Assembly (NCBI RefSeq): GCF_013266735.1
Contig: NZ_JABSNU010000005.1
Span: 248,001 to 312,000 of the forward strand
Reading direction: 5' to 3'
DNA from: Pedobacter foliorum
GTDB taxonomy: Bacteria > Bacteroidota > Bacteroidia > Sphingobacteriales > Sphingobacteriaceae
Length of the DNA: 64,000 nt
Part shown: one piece after another, positions 33,794 through 43,282 of the stretch
How the letters are laid out: every line of letters begins with the position of its first letter
How positions within the stretch are numbered: position 1 is the stretch's first letter
Made by a program: the position numbers and the translations under genes
The notes under the pieces: model-generated
Told to the model about the DNA's origin: nothing
Seen by the model: only the letters and a program-made list of their open reading frames with translations
The model's database searches: none

Positions 33794-34807
33794 ATGACAC
33801 AGAAAAAATTAGCATTGGTTTCAGGTGCAAATGGACATTTAGGAAATAATCTGGTAAGGTTTCTCATTGATAAAGGTATTCCTGTGAGGGCCTCTGTCCG
33901 CAAGATCAATAACAAAACACCTTTTGCAGGATTGGATTGCGAGGTGGTACAGGCAGATATTACGGATAAGGCCTCTTTTGTAAAAGCTTTACAAGGTGTA
34001 GAAACCTTTTATGCCGTTGGTGCTTCATTCAAACTTTGGGCTAAAGATTCTCAAAAAGAGATTTACGATGTCAATATTCAGGGAACAATAAACACCATTG
34101 AAGCTGCTGCAGAAGCTGGCGTAAAACGCATTATTTATGTGAGTTCAATCGCTGCATTGGATTATGCAAAATTACCAACTAAGGAAAGTTATGGATATAA
34201 TCCAGATCGGAGGGATATGTATTACAATTCTAAAAATGATGGTGAAAGGTTAGCTTTTCAGCTGGCAAAAGACTTAGGTGTAGAGCTTGTGGCTGTAATG
34301 CCTGCAGCTATGATTGGTAGTGAAGCTTGTTTACCGCTTAACGTATCGTATGGAGTGCTTAAACTTATTCTGAATAAACAAATTCCAGTTGACACTAAAA
34401 TAACTTTGAATTGGATTGATGTAAAAGATGTAGCCGAAGGCTGCTGGTTGGCTGCGGAAAAAGGAAGAAGTGGCGAACGTTACATACTGGCAAATGAACA
34501 ATGTATGACGATTACCGACACTACTAAACTTGCCAATGAGTTGTATCCGGAATTAAACCTTAAAATACCGGGTGCTGTTCCAAAATTTATGTTATTTGCT
34601 ATTGCAGGGATAATGGAGTTTTTAGCAAAAGTTAGCGGTAAGGCACCTGTATTAACGAGAAAGGATATTGCTATGTTTTCTGGGTTGCAGCAAAATTTCG
34701 ACATTAGCAAGGCCAGAAAGGAATTAGGGTTTAATCCTAAAACCCCAGAAAAAGCAGTAACCGAAGCCTTGGTATACTTAATGGAGCATAAAGCGTTATT
34801 AAAATAG
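33794..34807 (+). CDS. NAD(P)-dependent epimerase/dehydratase family protein
   Basis: A 337-residue extended SDR similar to dihydroflavonol-4-reductase-like proteins. It has SGANGHLGNNLVRFL at the N-terminus for the cofactor, VSSIAAL, and the YYNSK catalytic Tyr-Lys. The C-terminal part holds the substrate domain. The Crp-like gene begins 30 bases downstream and is probably on the same transcript. Substrate unknown. Confidence 0.88.
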   Translation: MTQKKLALVSGANGHLGNNLVRFLIDKGIPVRASVRKINNKTPFAGLDCEVVQADITDKASFVKALQGVETFYAVGASFKLWAKDSQKEIYDVNIQGTINTIEAAAEAGVKRIIYVSSIAALDYAKLPTKESYGYNPDRRDMYYNSKNDGERLAFQLAKDLGVELVAVMPAAMIGSEACLPLNVSYGVLKLILNKQIPVDTKITLNWIDVKDVAEGCWLAAEKGRSGERYILANEQCMTITDTTKLANELYPELNLKIPGAVPKFMLFAIAGIMEFLAKVSGKAPVLTRKDIAMFSGLQQNFDISKARKELGFNPKTPEKAVTEALVYLMEHKALLK

Positions 34808-34837
34808 TTGTTGTAAATTTGAAAGGGTTTTAAAGAT

Positions 34838-35407
34838 ATGCTGCAACAGAAATTAATTGACTTTATCCAATCTGGCCATTCACTTTCAAAAGAGGATATG
34901 GATTTGATTGTCCGATATTTTGAGCCGGTACTTTTTCCAAAAAATCGTATCATCGAAGAAGAAGGAAAAGTACCAAAGTATCTTTATTATATTGTTTCCG
35001 GTTACCTACGCCTGTTTCATTATAATGAGACAGGTGATGAGATTACAACACATATCAATTGCCCTCCCGGCTTTTTTACTTCCTACTTCCCGTTTGTAAA
35101 TGAAGTCAAGTCCAATGATAACGTTGAATGTATTACTGAATGTGAATTGCTTAGGATTACAAAGGCAGATCTGGAAAGCTTAACGTCAAAAAGCTTGGCA
35201 ATGAAAGACTTCAGTATTGGCGTTTTTCAGCAGTCCATTGCCTATAATGAAACCCGGTCCATAGAATTGGCAACACTTTCAGCTGAGCAGCGCTATCGAA
35301 AGCTTGTTGAGAACTACCCCGGAATTTTACACAATGTCCCCATTACTTACATCGCATCTTTTCTGGGTATGAAACCGGAAAGTCTAAGCCGTATCAGGAG
35401 GAAGTAG
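34838..35407 (+). CDS. Crp/Fnr-family transcriptional regulator
   Basis: A 189-residue protein with an N-terminal cyclic-nucleotide-binding-like barrel (about 25-125; YLYYIVSGYLRLFHYNETGDE) and a short C-terminal helix-turn-helix (ITYIASFLGMKPESLSRIRRK). This short form is common in Bacteroidota and often controls adjacent redox or stress genes. A similar paralogue lies at 47298. Confidence 0.88.
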   Translation: MLQQKLIDFIQSGHSLSKEDMDLIVRYFEPVLFPKNRIIEEEGKVPKYLYYIVSGYLRLFHYNETGDEITTHINCPPGFFTSYFPFVNEVKSNDNVECITECELLRITKADLESLTSKSLAMKDFSIGVFQQSIAYNETRSIELATLSAEQRYRKLVENYPGILHNVPITYIASFLGMKPESLSRIRRK

Positions 35408-35410
35408 TTG

Positions 35411-35542
35411 CTAACAAGAACTCTTCTCCACTTGCTGGTCTAAGGTGGTCTGTTCTACCCATAAATAACGCAGTTCAATTAATCGTTGTTGCTTCCAGGC
35501 TAGTGTATCAGCCTGATCTATGAATAAAATTGCATGATCCAC
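35411..35542 (-). pseudogene. Possible gene remnant after the SRPBCC gene
   Basis: My own reading finds a minus-strand frame from GTG 35542 to TAG 35411 in the same frame as the SRPBCC gene and just past its TAG. Its 43 residues (HAILFIDQADTLAWKQQ, then IELRYLWVEQTTLDQQ) have natural amino-acid composition. It may be a gene fragment or a small gene; chance cannot be excluded. Confidence 0.25.
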
Positions 35543-35554
35543 TAAAACTGAACA

Positions 35555-36001
35555 CTAGTTCCAATTGTCTATTTTTACATCAAACGGATCAGGAGTACCT
35601 TTTCCGGTTTCTATAAGTGATTTGAGGCTCATCAGAAATATTGCCCATTTTGTACTGCAATGGTGCATAAACTCAACAGGTTCTTTCCAGTTCAGGTGTT
35701 TGAAAAGTAAAATTACATATTCATTTTCCTGTTTCAGTTCAAAACTTATGGTAGTCCCCATCCATTCTTCTGGTCCTTCGGCAAGTTCCCAAACTACCAG
35801 AGATGGTGAGTTAAGGTCTACAACTTTCATATCGAAACCTCCTGCTCCAAAGCGGAACTGGATGATGTCATTAACTTGATTGCCTTTTCCCTGAGTGTTA
35901 CTTGTCCACCATCCTGCAAGACCATCTATTGTGGTCAATGCTTGATAAACATCGTCCATAGATGACGATTTGATTCCTATTCGGTGTAAGATGTCAGCCA
36001 T
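35555..36001 (-). CDS. SRPBCC (AHSA1-like) domain protein
   Basis: A 148-residue START-like protein (IDGLAGWWTSNTQG, GFDMKVVDLN, VVWELAEGPEEWMGTTISF, CSTKWAIFLMSLKSLIETG). The family has a deep hydrophobic pocket for small ligands and is often paired with regulators. Two direct repeats GGACAATATT lie 58-90 bases upstream. The neighbour on the other strand is a Crp-like regulator, convergent. Confidence 0.85.
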   Translation of the reverse strand: MADILHRIGIKSSSMDDVYQALTTIDGLAGWWTSNTQGKGNQVNDIIQFRFGAGGFDMKVVDLNSPSLVVWELAEGPEEWMGTTISFELKQENEYVILLFKHLNWKEPVEFMHHCSTKWAIFLMSLKSLIETGKGTPDPFDVKIDNWN

Positions 36002-36058
36002 AATTATTTTGTTTAACCAAAAATAACGAATGCTGCGGATTTAGAAGGAGTGTAATAT

Positions 36059-36090
36059 GGACAATATTAGGGGTTGATTTGGACAATATT
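36059..36090. repeat. Direct repeats upstream of the SRPBCC gene
   Basis: GGACAATATT occurs at 36059-36068 and again at 36081-36090, 22 bases apart (two helical turns). Located 58-90 bases before the minus-strand start at 36001, it may be a regulator site. Confidence 0.4.
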
Positions 36091-36160
36091 TTAAAGGTCA
36101 AAATTACACGGAATCTTGTGGTCTGAGTTAATGAAATACCTTTGTTATTATAATACAGAG

Positions 36161-36691
36161 CTATTCGAAAAATTCCTTTGGATAAACTACCTCACCCCGA
36201 ATGTTTTTTAAAGCGTCGGACTGTAATTCGATTGCCATACAGTTTTCCTTTGGAACATCAAATGGTAGCGATATGCCAAATTCGCATGCAAGATGGTAGC
36301 CGAATTTTGGATAGTATTTTTCGTGACCCAGCAATATAATTGATTGATAACCTAAATCACTTGCCTTTAAGTGTGCAGCCTCAATGAGTCTTCCTCCAAT
36401 TCCCTTACCTTGAAATTCAGGTATGACTGCAACTGGTGCCAAAGCCAAAGATGTGATTTCATCTTCCGAAGTTTTAATCTTTATTTTCGTGAGTAATATG
36501 TAGCCAACTATTTTGTTTTCTACTTCGCATACCAAAGATAATCCGGGCACAAAAGCTTCGGATTTTCTCAATCGCTCCACTAAAAAGTGTTCTTTATGAT
36601 CGCTGTATTTCTCGTCCCTGAAGGCTTTTTCAATCAAATCAAAAACAGAATGAAAATCTTCAGGCCTTTCTTCTCTTATGTTAATGTTCAT
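36161..36691 (-). CDS. GNAT-family N-acetyltransferase
   Basis: A 176-residue acetyl-CoA-dependent acetyltransferase. The Gcn5 fold is shown by IREERPEDFHSVFDLI at the start, AVIPEFQGKGIGGRLIEAA for the acetyl-CoA pyrophosphate loop, and IILLGHEKYYPKFGY in the late strand, a YhbS-like pattern. Substrate unknown; it stands alone. Confidence 0.9.
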   Translation of the reverse strand: MNINIREERPEDFHSVFDLIEKAFRDEKYSDHKEHFLVERLRKSEAFVPGLSLVCEVENKIVGYILLTKIKIKTSEDEITSLALAPVAVIPEFQGKGIGGRLIEAAHLKASDLGYQSIILLGHEKYYPKFGYHLACEFGISLPFDVPKENCMAIELQSDALKNIRGEVVYPKEFFE

Positions 36692-36918
36692 TTTTAATAT
36701 TTTAAGTGACTACCTTTTGTTGTGATAAATTCTTTAGTGTTTCTTCCCTAATACAGGCAAGATATCCGATTTTATTGAATTTCTTACCATTAAGAAGTTT
36801 GAAGTTTTACAATCCAAGCATTAGAATTGACTATAAAGTAAAAAGTTGATGTTTTAATATTAATTTAGAATAAAAGTTGAAACATACCTTAAAAACGCCC
36901 ATTTAATAAAATCCAAGA

Positions 36919-37806
36919 ATGATACTGAACAATAAAATTTCAATATTTTACTTTATAAATCTCATCAAACTAGATATTATTGTTATAATCTTATATGCAC
37001 TTATATCAGGGATGTTAATCCACTTAACACCATTTAAAGGTGTTGATATATCCTTAAGTGTATCGGCAATGATTGGAACATTGGTGTCACTTCTGCTCGC
37101 TTTTAAGACCTCCCAATCCTATGAACGATGGTGGGAAGCCAGAATCATTTGGGGCGGAATTGTTAATGACAGCAGAAGTTTGCTAAGGATACTAAAGCAA
37201 TATATCCCAGAATCCCCTGAATCCGCAGAGGATTTAGAACAGTTTGCCCGAAGACATATTATTTGGTGTTATAGCCTTGGAGAAACACTCCGTCGTACAG
37301 AATTCTCCGTTAAAGTGTCAGAGTACTTAAAAAAACATGATTTAACAAGTGATAACATACCTAATTTTCTTCTTAATAAGCATTCAGAGGATTTGTCTCG
37401 TTTTCAAAACAAATATAGCCTCAACCCCAACATCATGGTTCATATCGACTCTGTTGTAGCCAGATTAAATGATAGTATGGGTAGGTGCGAACGGATAAAA
37501 AACACTGTATTTCCAAAATCATATAGTCTTTTAATCAGAAGCATCATTTATGTGTTTCTAACTATATTTCCATTTGGATTGGCACATATGGCCCCTGCAG
37601 CAGAAATTTCAATAACCATCTTAATTCCTATCCTATTTATTTCAATAGAAAGAACCGCAATGATCTTACAGGATCCATTTGAAAACCGTCCGACTGATAC
37701 GCCTGTCAGTAAAATTTCTCAAACCATAGAACGAAACCTTGAGGAATTATTGGCGCTTCCACAAGCGGAGCAGGAAGATGCGATGAGGGGTTATTACATA
37801 TTATAG
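36919..37806 (+). CDS. Bestrophin-family membrane channel protein
   Basis: A 295-residue protein of the bestrophin/UPF0187 family, ion channels in the membrane. It shows hydrophobic segments at the N-terminus (about 15-35, 45-65) followed by the family signature SYERWWEARIIWGG, a long helical cytoplasmic region, and two further segments near 205-245 (IIYVFLTIFPFGLAHM). The protein ends with an acidic tail. The convergent DUF1349 gene stops 6 bases downstream. Confidence 0.9.
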   Translation: MILNNKISIFYFINLIKLDIIVIILYALISGMLIHLTPFKGVDISLSVSAMIGTLVSLLLAFKTSQSYERWWEARIIWGGIVNDSRSLLRILKQYIPESPESAEDLEQFARRHIIWCYSLGETLRRTEFSVKVSEYLKKHDLTSDNIPNFLLNKHSEDLSRFQNKYSLNPNIMVHIDSVVARLNDSMGRCERIKNTVFPKSYSLLIRSIIYVFLTIFPFGLAHMAPAAEISITILIPILFISIERTAMILQDPFENRPTDTPVSKISQTIERNLEELLALPQAEQEDAMRGYYIL

Positions 37807-37812
37807 AAGAGG

Positions 37813-38466
37813 CTAAAAATTGGCATTTTTCTTCAACCATTCTTGCCTACGCTGATCGGGTAATTGCTTTACTGTAAAACCTTCAAACTTGGCGTTGAAA
37901 CCGTTTCCGTCCGGACTGGCAGCCATAAAACCAACCATAACGGGCCTATTGTCCTGTAGGTAAGCGTTTCGCATCATAGTGTAGGTTTTGTCGTCATAAG
38001 AATAGAATATTTCAACCGCATCAAGTCTTCTAACAGCTTTTATCCATATAAAATCTGGTGCTTTATCCAGAGTTGTTACGCTCCAATCACTGGTCTTATG
38101 TGTTACTACAGTACTTAGATTGTATTTGCCATCAACAAATTCGATTCCTGCTTTAATGTAATTCTCGTGATCTGTACGCAACATTAAACCCATTTGATCG
38201 AAACGTGCTTTGTAATTCCCCGTAATCTTTACTTTAACTTCAAATTCTCCACCATAGGTGCTGTAGTAAAATGGCGCATCATCAACAGTAAAACCATAAT
38301 GAGAAATCCTCCAATAATCGCTTTGGGGTGTTACAAACATGGTTAAGGCATTGTTTTTAATCTCCCACTTTTGTGGCTCGTTAAACCACTGCATCTTATC
38401 CAGACTTTGAGCAAATCCTGTTTGTGTAATGATGAATGCAATTGCGCTTAAAATAATCTTTTTCAT
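37813..38466 (-). CDS. DUF1349 secreted protein, concanavalin-like
   Basis: About 217 residues from the ATG at 38466, which begins a signal peptide (MKKIILSAIAFIITQTGFAQ); an ATG eight codons upstream is less likely. The rest matches DUF1349 proteins (DDAPFYYSTYGGEFEVKVKI, MGLMLRTDHENYIKAGIE, MVGFMAASPDG), a jelly-roll fold related to lectin-like domains. It may bind carbohydrate. It is divergent from the LuxR gene. Confidence 0.85.
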   Translation of the reverse strand: MKKIILSAIAFIITQTGFAQSLDKMQWFNEPQKWEIKNNALTMFVTPQSDYWRISHYGFTVDDAPFYYSTYGGEFEVKVKITGNYKARFDQMGLMLRTDHENYIKAGIEFVDGKYNLSTVVTHKTSDWSVTTLDKAPDFIWIKAVRRLDAVEIFYSYDDKTYTMMRNAYLQDNRPVMVGFMAASPDGNGFNAKFEGFTVKQLPDQRRQEWLKKNANF

Positions 38467-38561
38467 TTCCTGTTTTGAGTTGATAACCATACGTTATATT
38501 TACGTTGCTAAGTTAGAACACCGTAAATAGTACTGCAATACTGATTAATAACCATATTGAA

Positions 38562-39326
38562 ATGAGTATCCAAAATACCTTAAATGAAAAATTATTAGCG
38601 CAAACATTTGAAGAAGAGCAGGATGCATCTGTAACTCTTTCTCAATATCAGCATATGGCTTTTATATATTCCAGAATAGAAAATGCTATAGCTGTGTTAA
38701 GTGATATGAAGGCTAATAAAAGTTATATTTATAATGGAAGGGTAGCGAAAGAGTTGGGTTTTCATGAAAGTAATTTGCTGCAAGAAATAAACTCAATATG
38801 GGAAGATGCTATTTTTAATAAAATACATCCTGATGATCTTGTGAAAAAACATGTGACAGAGCTTAAATTTTTTAACAGGCTGAAAAGTCTGCCTATTGTT
38901 GAAAGATCTGATTATCATGTTAAAAGCAGAATTCGCATGCGCAACAAAATTGGCGTTTATATACCTGTAGAACACCGTATGTTTTATGTACGTAGTGCAT
39001 TAAATGGCAGTTTATGGTTAGCGCTTTGTCTTTATAATCTTTCTCATGATGAAACTCTAACGGAATCCTCAGATGGTGTAATTCTAAATTCTGCAACTGG
39101 GGAGAGGATAACACCCAATCAGCAAGAGTACAATCAAATATTATCTATTCGTGAAAAAGAAGTATTGCAACTGGTTCGAAAGGGTAAAATGAGTAAAGAA
39201 GTTGCAGATTTATTATCTATCAGTGTAAACACGGTAAACAGGCACCGGCAGAATATACTGGGAAAGCTGAGGGTAAGTAACACACTTGAAGCATGTCGGA
39301 TTGCAGAGAATATGAATTTGATCTAA
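38562..39326 (+). CDS. LuxR-type transcriptional regulator with PAS-like sensor
   Basis: A 254-residue regulator. The C-terminal LuxR helix-turn-helix is clear (LSIREKEVLQLVRKGKMSKE, SVNTVNRHRQNILGKL, about 185-250). The N-terminal half (VLSDMKANKSYIYNG, HPDDLVKKHV) looks like a PAS-type sensory domain. No receiver domain is present. A repeat hairpin follows the stop by 6 bases. Confidence 0.88.
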   Translation: MSIQNTLNEKLLAQTFEEEQDASVTLSQYQHMAFIYSRIENAIAVLSDMKANKSYIYNGRVAKELGFHESNLLQEINSIWEDAIFNKIHPDDLVKKHVTELKFFNRLKSLPIVERSDYHVKSRIRMRNKIGVYIPVEHRMFYVRSALNGSLWLALCLYNLSHDETLTESSDGVILNSATGERITPNQQEYNQILSIREKEVLQLVRKGKMSKEVADLLSISVNTVNRHRQNILGKLRVSNTLEACRIAENMNLI

Positions 39327-39332
39327 TAAATC

Positions 39333-39380
39333 ATCGTCATTCCGAAATAAATTCAGAATGACGATTTTACCTTTTTGGAC
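39333..39380. repeat. Dispersed palindromic repeat, copy B (short)
   Basis: ATCGTCATTC (39333-39342) pairs with GAATGACGAT (39356-39365), a perfect 10-base stem whose loop is the AAATAAATT core of the family. The following ACCTTTTTGGACA matches the outer part of copy A. The left outer part is missing, so this is a half copy. It lies between convergent genes and probably ends transcription both ways. Confidence 0.8.
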
Positions 39381-39400
39381 ATCCGCATTAATAAAACATC

Positions 39401-40813
39401 CTATCTTCTTTCGTTGTACACACCAAATTCGGCGATAGATGGTGGCCCATCAAAAGATTGTATAGTCATTTTTACCTTTTCTGCCCAAACCCGATCAAAT
39501 CGGAAAATCTGGATCTTATTATCTTTGTTTCCTTGTTTTGTTTCTAATGGATACCATTTTCCATTGGCAAAGTATTGGAGTGTAAATGAGCTTTTTGTAT
39601 TCCTACCTTGGGTAATTACCAGCATATTAAAAGGTTTGGCCTTTTCAAAGTTTAGTTCATACCATGGCGATTTTACTTCAGGGTTAGAAACCCATGAACT
39701 CCCAAAATTATCATCATTGGCAAAGTCCATGATGTTCATATCGTCACTCCAGCTACTATTACTTTTAACATGCTTAGCTATGTTACTGGATATAATTGGT
39801 GCTGTATGCTCTGGAATTTCTGGTAGCTTTTCTGGCTTTTTATATAGTTTTCCTATTTCTTTTAAAGCCTCTACAGCATTATCATCAATCAATCCATCCT
39901 TGTTTGGTGCCACATTGAGTATGAAATTACAGTATGCATTGTTGTATGGAACGATAAATTTATTTACCAACTCATTTACATTTTTAACAGGTGTTCCCGG
40001 AAAAGATGTTTTCCAAAACCAATTTTCCTGTAATGGAAGACAAGCCAAAGCTGGAAGTTTATTATGCTCTTTGGATATGAACTGACCTGCACCTTGTTCG
40101 TAGGATTTGATATCGGTGTAAAAAAGAGCTTCTGCAGGGTATTTTGCTGCATTAAGATCCATTACCAAACAATTAGGTTGTAGTGATTTTATTAGATAGT
40201 ATATATCCTCAAAAGGTACATCATCGTAAGAAATTCTTGACCATGGTGCATCCCATCCATCAATAACCAAAGCAGTAATTTCACCGTAATTGGTTAATAA
40301 TTCAGTGATTTGATCTTTAATCATTTGAATATGTTCAGGCGTTATCTGATTGGGGCGAATGCCATGATGGGTATCCAAAATAGAATAGTATAGCATTACT
40401 TTTAAACCATTTTTACGGAAAGCATTGGCGTACTCTTTTACTACATCACGTCCAAAAGGGGTGTTCTTTACATTGTAAGAAGTAGTTTTTGTGTTCCATA
40501 TCGGAAATCCGCTATGGTGTTTGGTAGTTAAGCAACCATAGGTCATATTTGCTGCCTTTGCAGCTTTCGCCCATTGATCTGCATCAAATTTAGGCGATTT
40601 GAAGAGAGAAAGAGCTGCATCAGGGTCCGACCAATCCTGGTTCATAAAAGTAGGCATTCCATAATGAATGAACATGCCAAACCCAAGGTCAACAAAATCC
40701 TGTTGAAGCTGAGGAAGTGCCTTGTTTGCCGCTTTTTGCTGCGCCTGTACTGATTTCAAGCTAGATAGCCCTGAAATCAATAACATGAAAACTAAAATTC
40801 TTCTAATAGTCAT
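39401..40813 (-). CDS. Alpha-L-fucosidase, GH29, with F5/8C-like domain
   Basis: A 470-residue secreted enzyme (signal peptide about 1-24, ending VQAQ). GH29 signatures are clear: GMFIHYG (His50), LTTKHHSGF (His99, His100) and the nucleophile Asp185 in ALVIDGWDAPW. The C-terminal 130 residues (about 340-470; FANDDNFGSSWVSN, WYELNFEKAKPFN) form a discoidin-like F5/8C domain that probably binds sugars. It removes alpha-L-fucose from glycans. It is not in a SusCD operon; its divergent neighbour is a two-component system. Confidence 0.92.
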   Translation of the reverse strand: MTIRRILVFMLLISGLSSLKSVQAQQKAANKALPQLQQDFVDLGFGMFIHYGMPTFMNQDWSDPDAALSLFKSPKFDADQWAKAAKAANMTYGCLTTKHHSGFPIWNTKTTSYNVKNTPFGRDVVKEYANAFRKNGLKVMLYYSILDTHHGIRPNQITPEHIQMIKDQITELLTNYGEITALVIDGWDAPWSRISYDDVPFEDIYYLIKSLQPNCLVMDLNAAKYPAEALFYTDIKSYEQGAGQFISKEHNKLPALACLPLQENWFWKTSFPGTPVKNVNELVNKFIVPYNNAYCNFILNVAPNKDGLIDDNAVEALKEIGKLYKKPEKLPEIPEHTAPIISSNIAKHVKSNSSWSDDMNIMDFANDDNFGSSWVSNPEVKSPWYELNFEKAKPFNMLVITQGRNTKSSFTLQYFANGKWYPLETKQGNKDNKIQIFRFDRVWAEKVKMTIQSFDGPPSIAEFGVYNERR

Positions 40814-40977
40814 TTTTTCTGTTTTGATATCGATTTATTAAATAGGTACAAATACAAATCTATAGCGAATAAGGAGTAAACTTATCGAATAGAAGCATAA
40901 CAGAAGCCTAACAAAAGCTTAATGGTGAGAAAAATAAAAAAACTTACCCTACTTTTAAAGCAAATTGGATTATTGAA

Positions 40978-42408
40978 ATGACAAGTCGCCTTTATAAGAG
41001 CATAGTTTTAGTCAGCTTTTTGATCTTGATCATTGTGCAGTTGAGGTTAATTTACAATACGTACACTTTGCGGGATAGGGATTTCAACTTAAAGGAGAAA
41101 ACCTTACTCAACGATGAATATGGAAGAAGCATTCCTGCTGATAAAGTGTATCCCGGGGGCGGAAAGATTATTGACGCTATCTTAAGTCGAAATATGCCCA
41201 ATTTACGAGATGCTTACCTTAACGACAGGAAAGCATTTGATCAATTAGCTAAGCGGGTAAGTGATACACTTTTTACCGTTTTACGAAAAGAAAGTAATAT
41301 GGATAGCGTTTTCAAATCGATCGTTGCACGGAACGCTCTCGATACGAATATGCATTATTTGCTAACTTTTCAGTCTATAGAAATAAACTTCGACAACCGT
41401 ATTGGAGACATTTCCATCTTTGATAGTAAAAAGGACAGCACGTTCCTTAAAGAAAATAATCAAACTGATTATGGTGTTGTAATAGCCGGTAATCTCACTA
41501 ACCCAACTCCCCAAAATAGGGTCACTAACCTTTCAGTAAGCGGGAATTTGAATTATGATTACAGGGTTACATTTAGTTTGTTTGCTGATCATCCTTACCG
41601 CATGTTAAAAGTGGCTTATCAGATGCTTCCAACATTTTCATTGGTAGCCATATGTATTCTCATTACCGTTGGCATTAATTATTATACATACATCAATTGG
41701 ATGAAGCAGAAAAAGGAGGCGGAGATAAAATCTGATTTTCTAAATAGTATTAAGCATGAATTCAATACACCAATTACTACTATTTTAGTCGCTAGTAAAA
41801 GTCTGGATGATGAGAGTGTACTGAACGATAGAAATCGTGTAAAAGCGCTTGTGCATATTGTGGAAAGGCAGGCTCGCCGACTGGAATCGCACATTAATCA
41901 AATGTTGGAGATATCTGTTATCAAAAAGAAAGTGAATTTGGTAGAAACAGATTTAAACTATTCTGTTATGATACTCATAAATGATTATAGGGTAAAGCTT
42001 CAAAAAACTGACCGTATTACTTTTGATCCATATGCTGCTGAAATACTGGTTATGATTGATTCGTTTGTTTTTACAACGATGCTCAATAATATGTTGGATA
42101 ACTCCTTTAAATATAACAACAGTGCGCTTAAGCATGTAGAGGTATTTATTGACGAACAGGAGGGTGATTACGTACTACATGTTGTAGATAATGGAACAGG
42201 TATTGAAGATGCTGCTAAAGAGAAAATATTCGATAAGTTCTTTCGATCAAATCAGGACAATACGATTCCCGGACTTGGGCTTGGTTTATATTACGTGAAG
42301 GAATGTTTGGATATTCACGGCTGGAGAATGGATATGAAAACAAAAATAGGTGAGGGTTCTGAATTTATGGTGTATATTCCAAAGCACTTATCAAAAACAG
42401 ACCAATAA
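40978..42408 (+). CDS. Sensor histidine kinase
   Basis: A 476-residue membrane kinase. Membrane segments at about 7-25 and 217-237 flank a periplasmic sensor domain of about 190 residues that I do not recognise. The HisKA motif SIKHEFNTPIT carries the phosphorylated His260. HATPase motifs follow: NNMLDNSFKYNN, DNGTGI and GLGLGLYYVKE. The response regulator gene begins 21 bases downstream, so they form one two-component system. Confidence 0.95.
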   Translation: MTSRLYKSIVLVSFLILIIVQLRLIYNTYTLRDRDFNLKEKTLLNDEYGRSIPADKVYPGGGKIIDAILSRNMPNLRDAYLNDRKAFDQLAKRVSDTLFTVLRKESNMDSVFKSIVARNALDTNMHYLLTFQSIEINFDNRIGDISIFDSKKDSTFLKENNQTDYGVVIAGNLTNPTPQNRVTNLSVSGNLNYDYRVTFSLFADHPYRMLKVAYQMLPTFSLVAICILITVGINYYTYINWMKQKKEAEIKSDFLNSIKHEFNTPITTILVASKSLDDESVLNDRNRVKALVHIVERQARRLESHINQMLEISVIKKKVNLVETDLNYSVMILINDYRVKLQKTDRITFDPYAAEILVMIDSFVFTTMLNNMLDNSFKYNNSALKHVEVFIDEQEGDYVLHVVDNGTGIEDAAKEKIFDKFFRSNQDNTIPGLGLGLYYVKECLDIHGWRMDMKTKIGEGSEFMVYIPKHLSKTDQ

Positions 42409-42429
42409 TTTTTTGCTTAAGGCCTTTGT

Positions 42430-43134
42430 ATGGTTTATGATATTGTTATAATAGAGGATGAAATAGATTTAGGAAACGTTGTTTCTGAATACCTTAAGTT
42501 AAGAGGCTTTAGTGTGCTATGGTTTAAAACTGCCAATGAGGCATTAGCCTATTATCTGTCAAATCAATTGGCCAATAAATTGATTATTATTGACGTTCAA
42601 TTACCAGACCTGGATGGATTTGATTTAGCCACCGAGATCATGAAAATCAATAAGAACCAAGCCTTTTTCTTTCTAACAGCACACAACGAGAAAGATAATC
42701 GCCTCAGAGGTCTTAAGATAGGGGCAATAGATTATATTGCCAAACCCTTCGAGATTGAAGAATTGGTATTGAGAATTGGAAATATTATCGATAAATTATC
42801 AAATACTTCTCTTGATAGATCCAATGACCAGCCTGAATTTATCAATATTGCAGATATCAAATACAATAAAAAGCAATTGTATGTTCTGTTACCTGATCAC
42901 ACAGAGGTATCTCTCACCCTAAGAGAATCAGAGTTATTGGATTATTTGGTTGGTAACCTGAATCAGGTGGTGAAGAAAAAGGATATTCTGATGGCGCTTT
43001 GGGGAAACGACGATTATTTTAATGGAAAAAGCCTTGAAGTATTCATTTCTCGGCTTAGAAGGTTGTTTAAAACATCAAATGAGATCTCCATTGAAAATGT
43101 ATATGGACTCGGTTATATGCTTAAGGTTAAGTAA
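42430..43134 (+). CDS. OmpR/PhoB-type response regulator
   Basis: A 234-residue regulator with a receiver domain (about 1-120) with acidic IIEDEID, phospho-acceptor Asp55 in IIIDVQLPDLDG and a Lys in IAKPFEIEE, and a winged-helix DNA-binding domain (about 135-234; LTLRESELLDYLVGN, LEVFISRLRRLFK). It partners the kinase encoded just upstream. Targets are not evident, but the divergent fucosidase and downstream hydrolase are near. Confidence 0.95.
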   Translation: MVYDIVIIEDEIDLGNVVSEYLKLRGFSVLWFKTANEALAYYLSNQLANKLIIIDVQLPDLDGFDLATEIMKINKNQAFFFLTAHNEKDNRLRGLKIGAIDYIAKPFEIEELVLRIGNIIDKLSNTSLDRSNDQPEFINIADIKYNKKQLYVLLPDHTEVSLTLRESELLDYLVGNLNQVVKKKDILMALWGNDDYFNGKSLEVFISRLRRLFKTSNEISIENVYGLGYMLKVK

Positions 43135-43238
43135 TAAAGTCTTACTCAAAATCAGGAATTCAATTGCAATAAGTTAAAAAGGGAAAAAATTACAACATTT
43201 TGGGAAGACATCCCATTCCCTGAGCCTACATTAAGCCC

Positions 43239-43246
43239 CATCTTTG
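43239..43246 (+). promoter_or_regulatory. Likely -7 box of the hydrolase gene
   Basis: CATCTTTG differs from TAnnTTTG in the first base and is followed by TATTGT, as in the box before the SDR gene at 20099. It lies 36 bases before the ATG. Confidence 0.4.
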
Positions 43247-43282
43247 TATTGTTAAATCAATCCTAAACAATTAAAAATCAAA

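Noticed and set aside
39375..40085. 236-codon plus-strand frame
   Set aside because: It is antisense to the GH29 gene, whose signal peptide and catalytic motifs are clear, and has no start context of its own.
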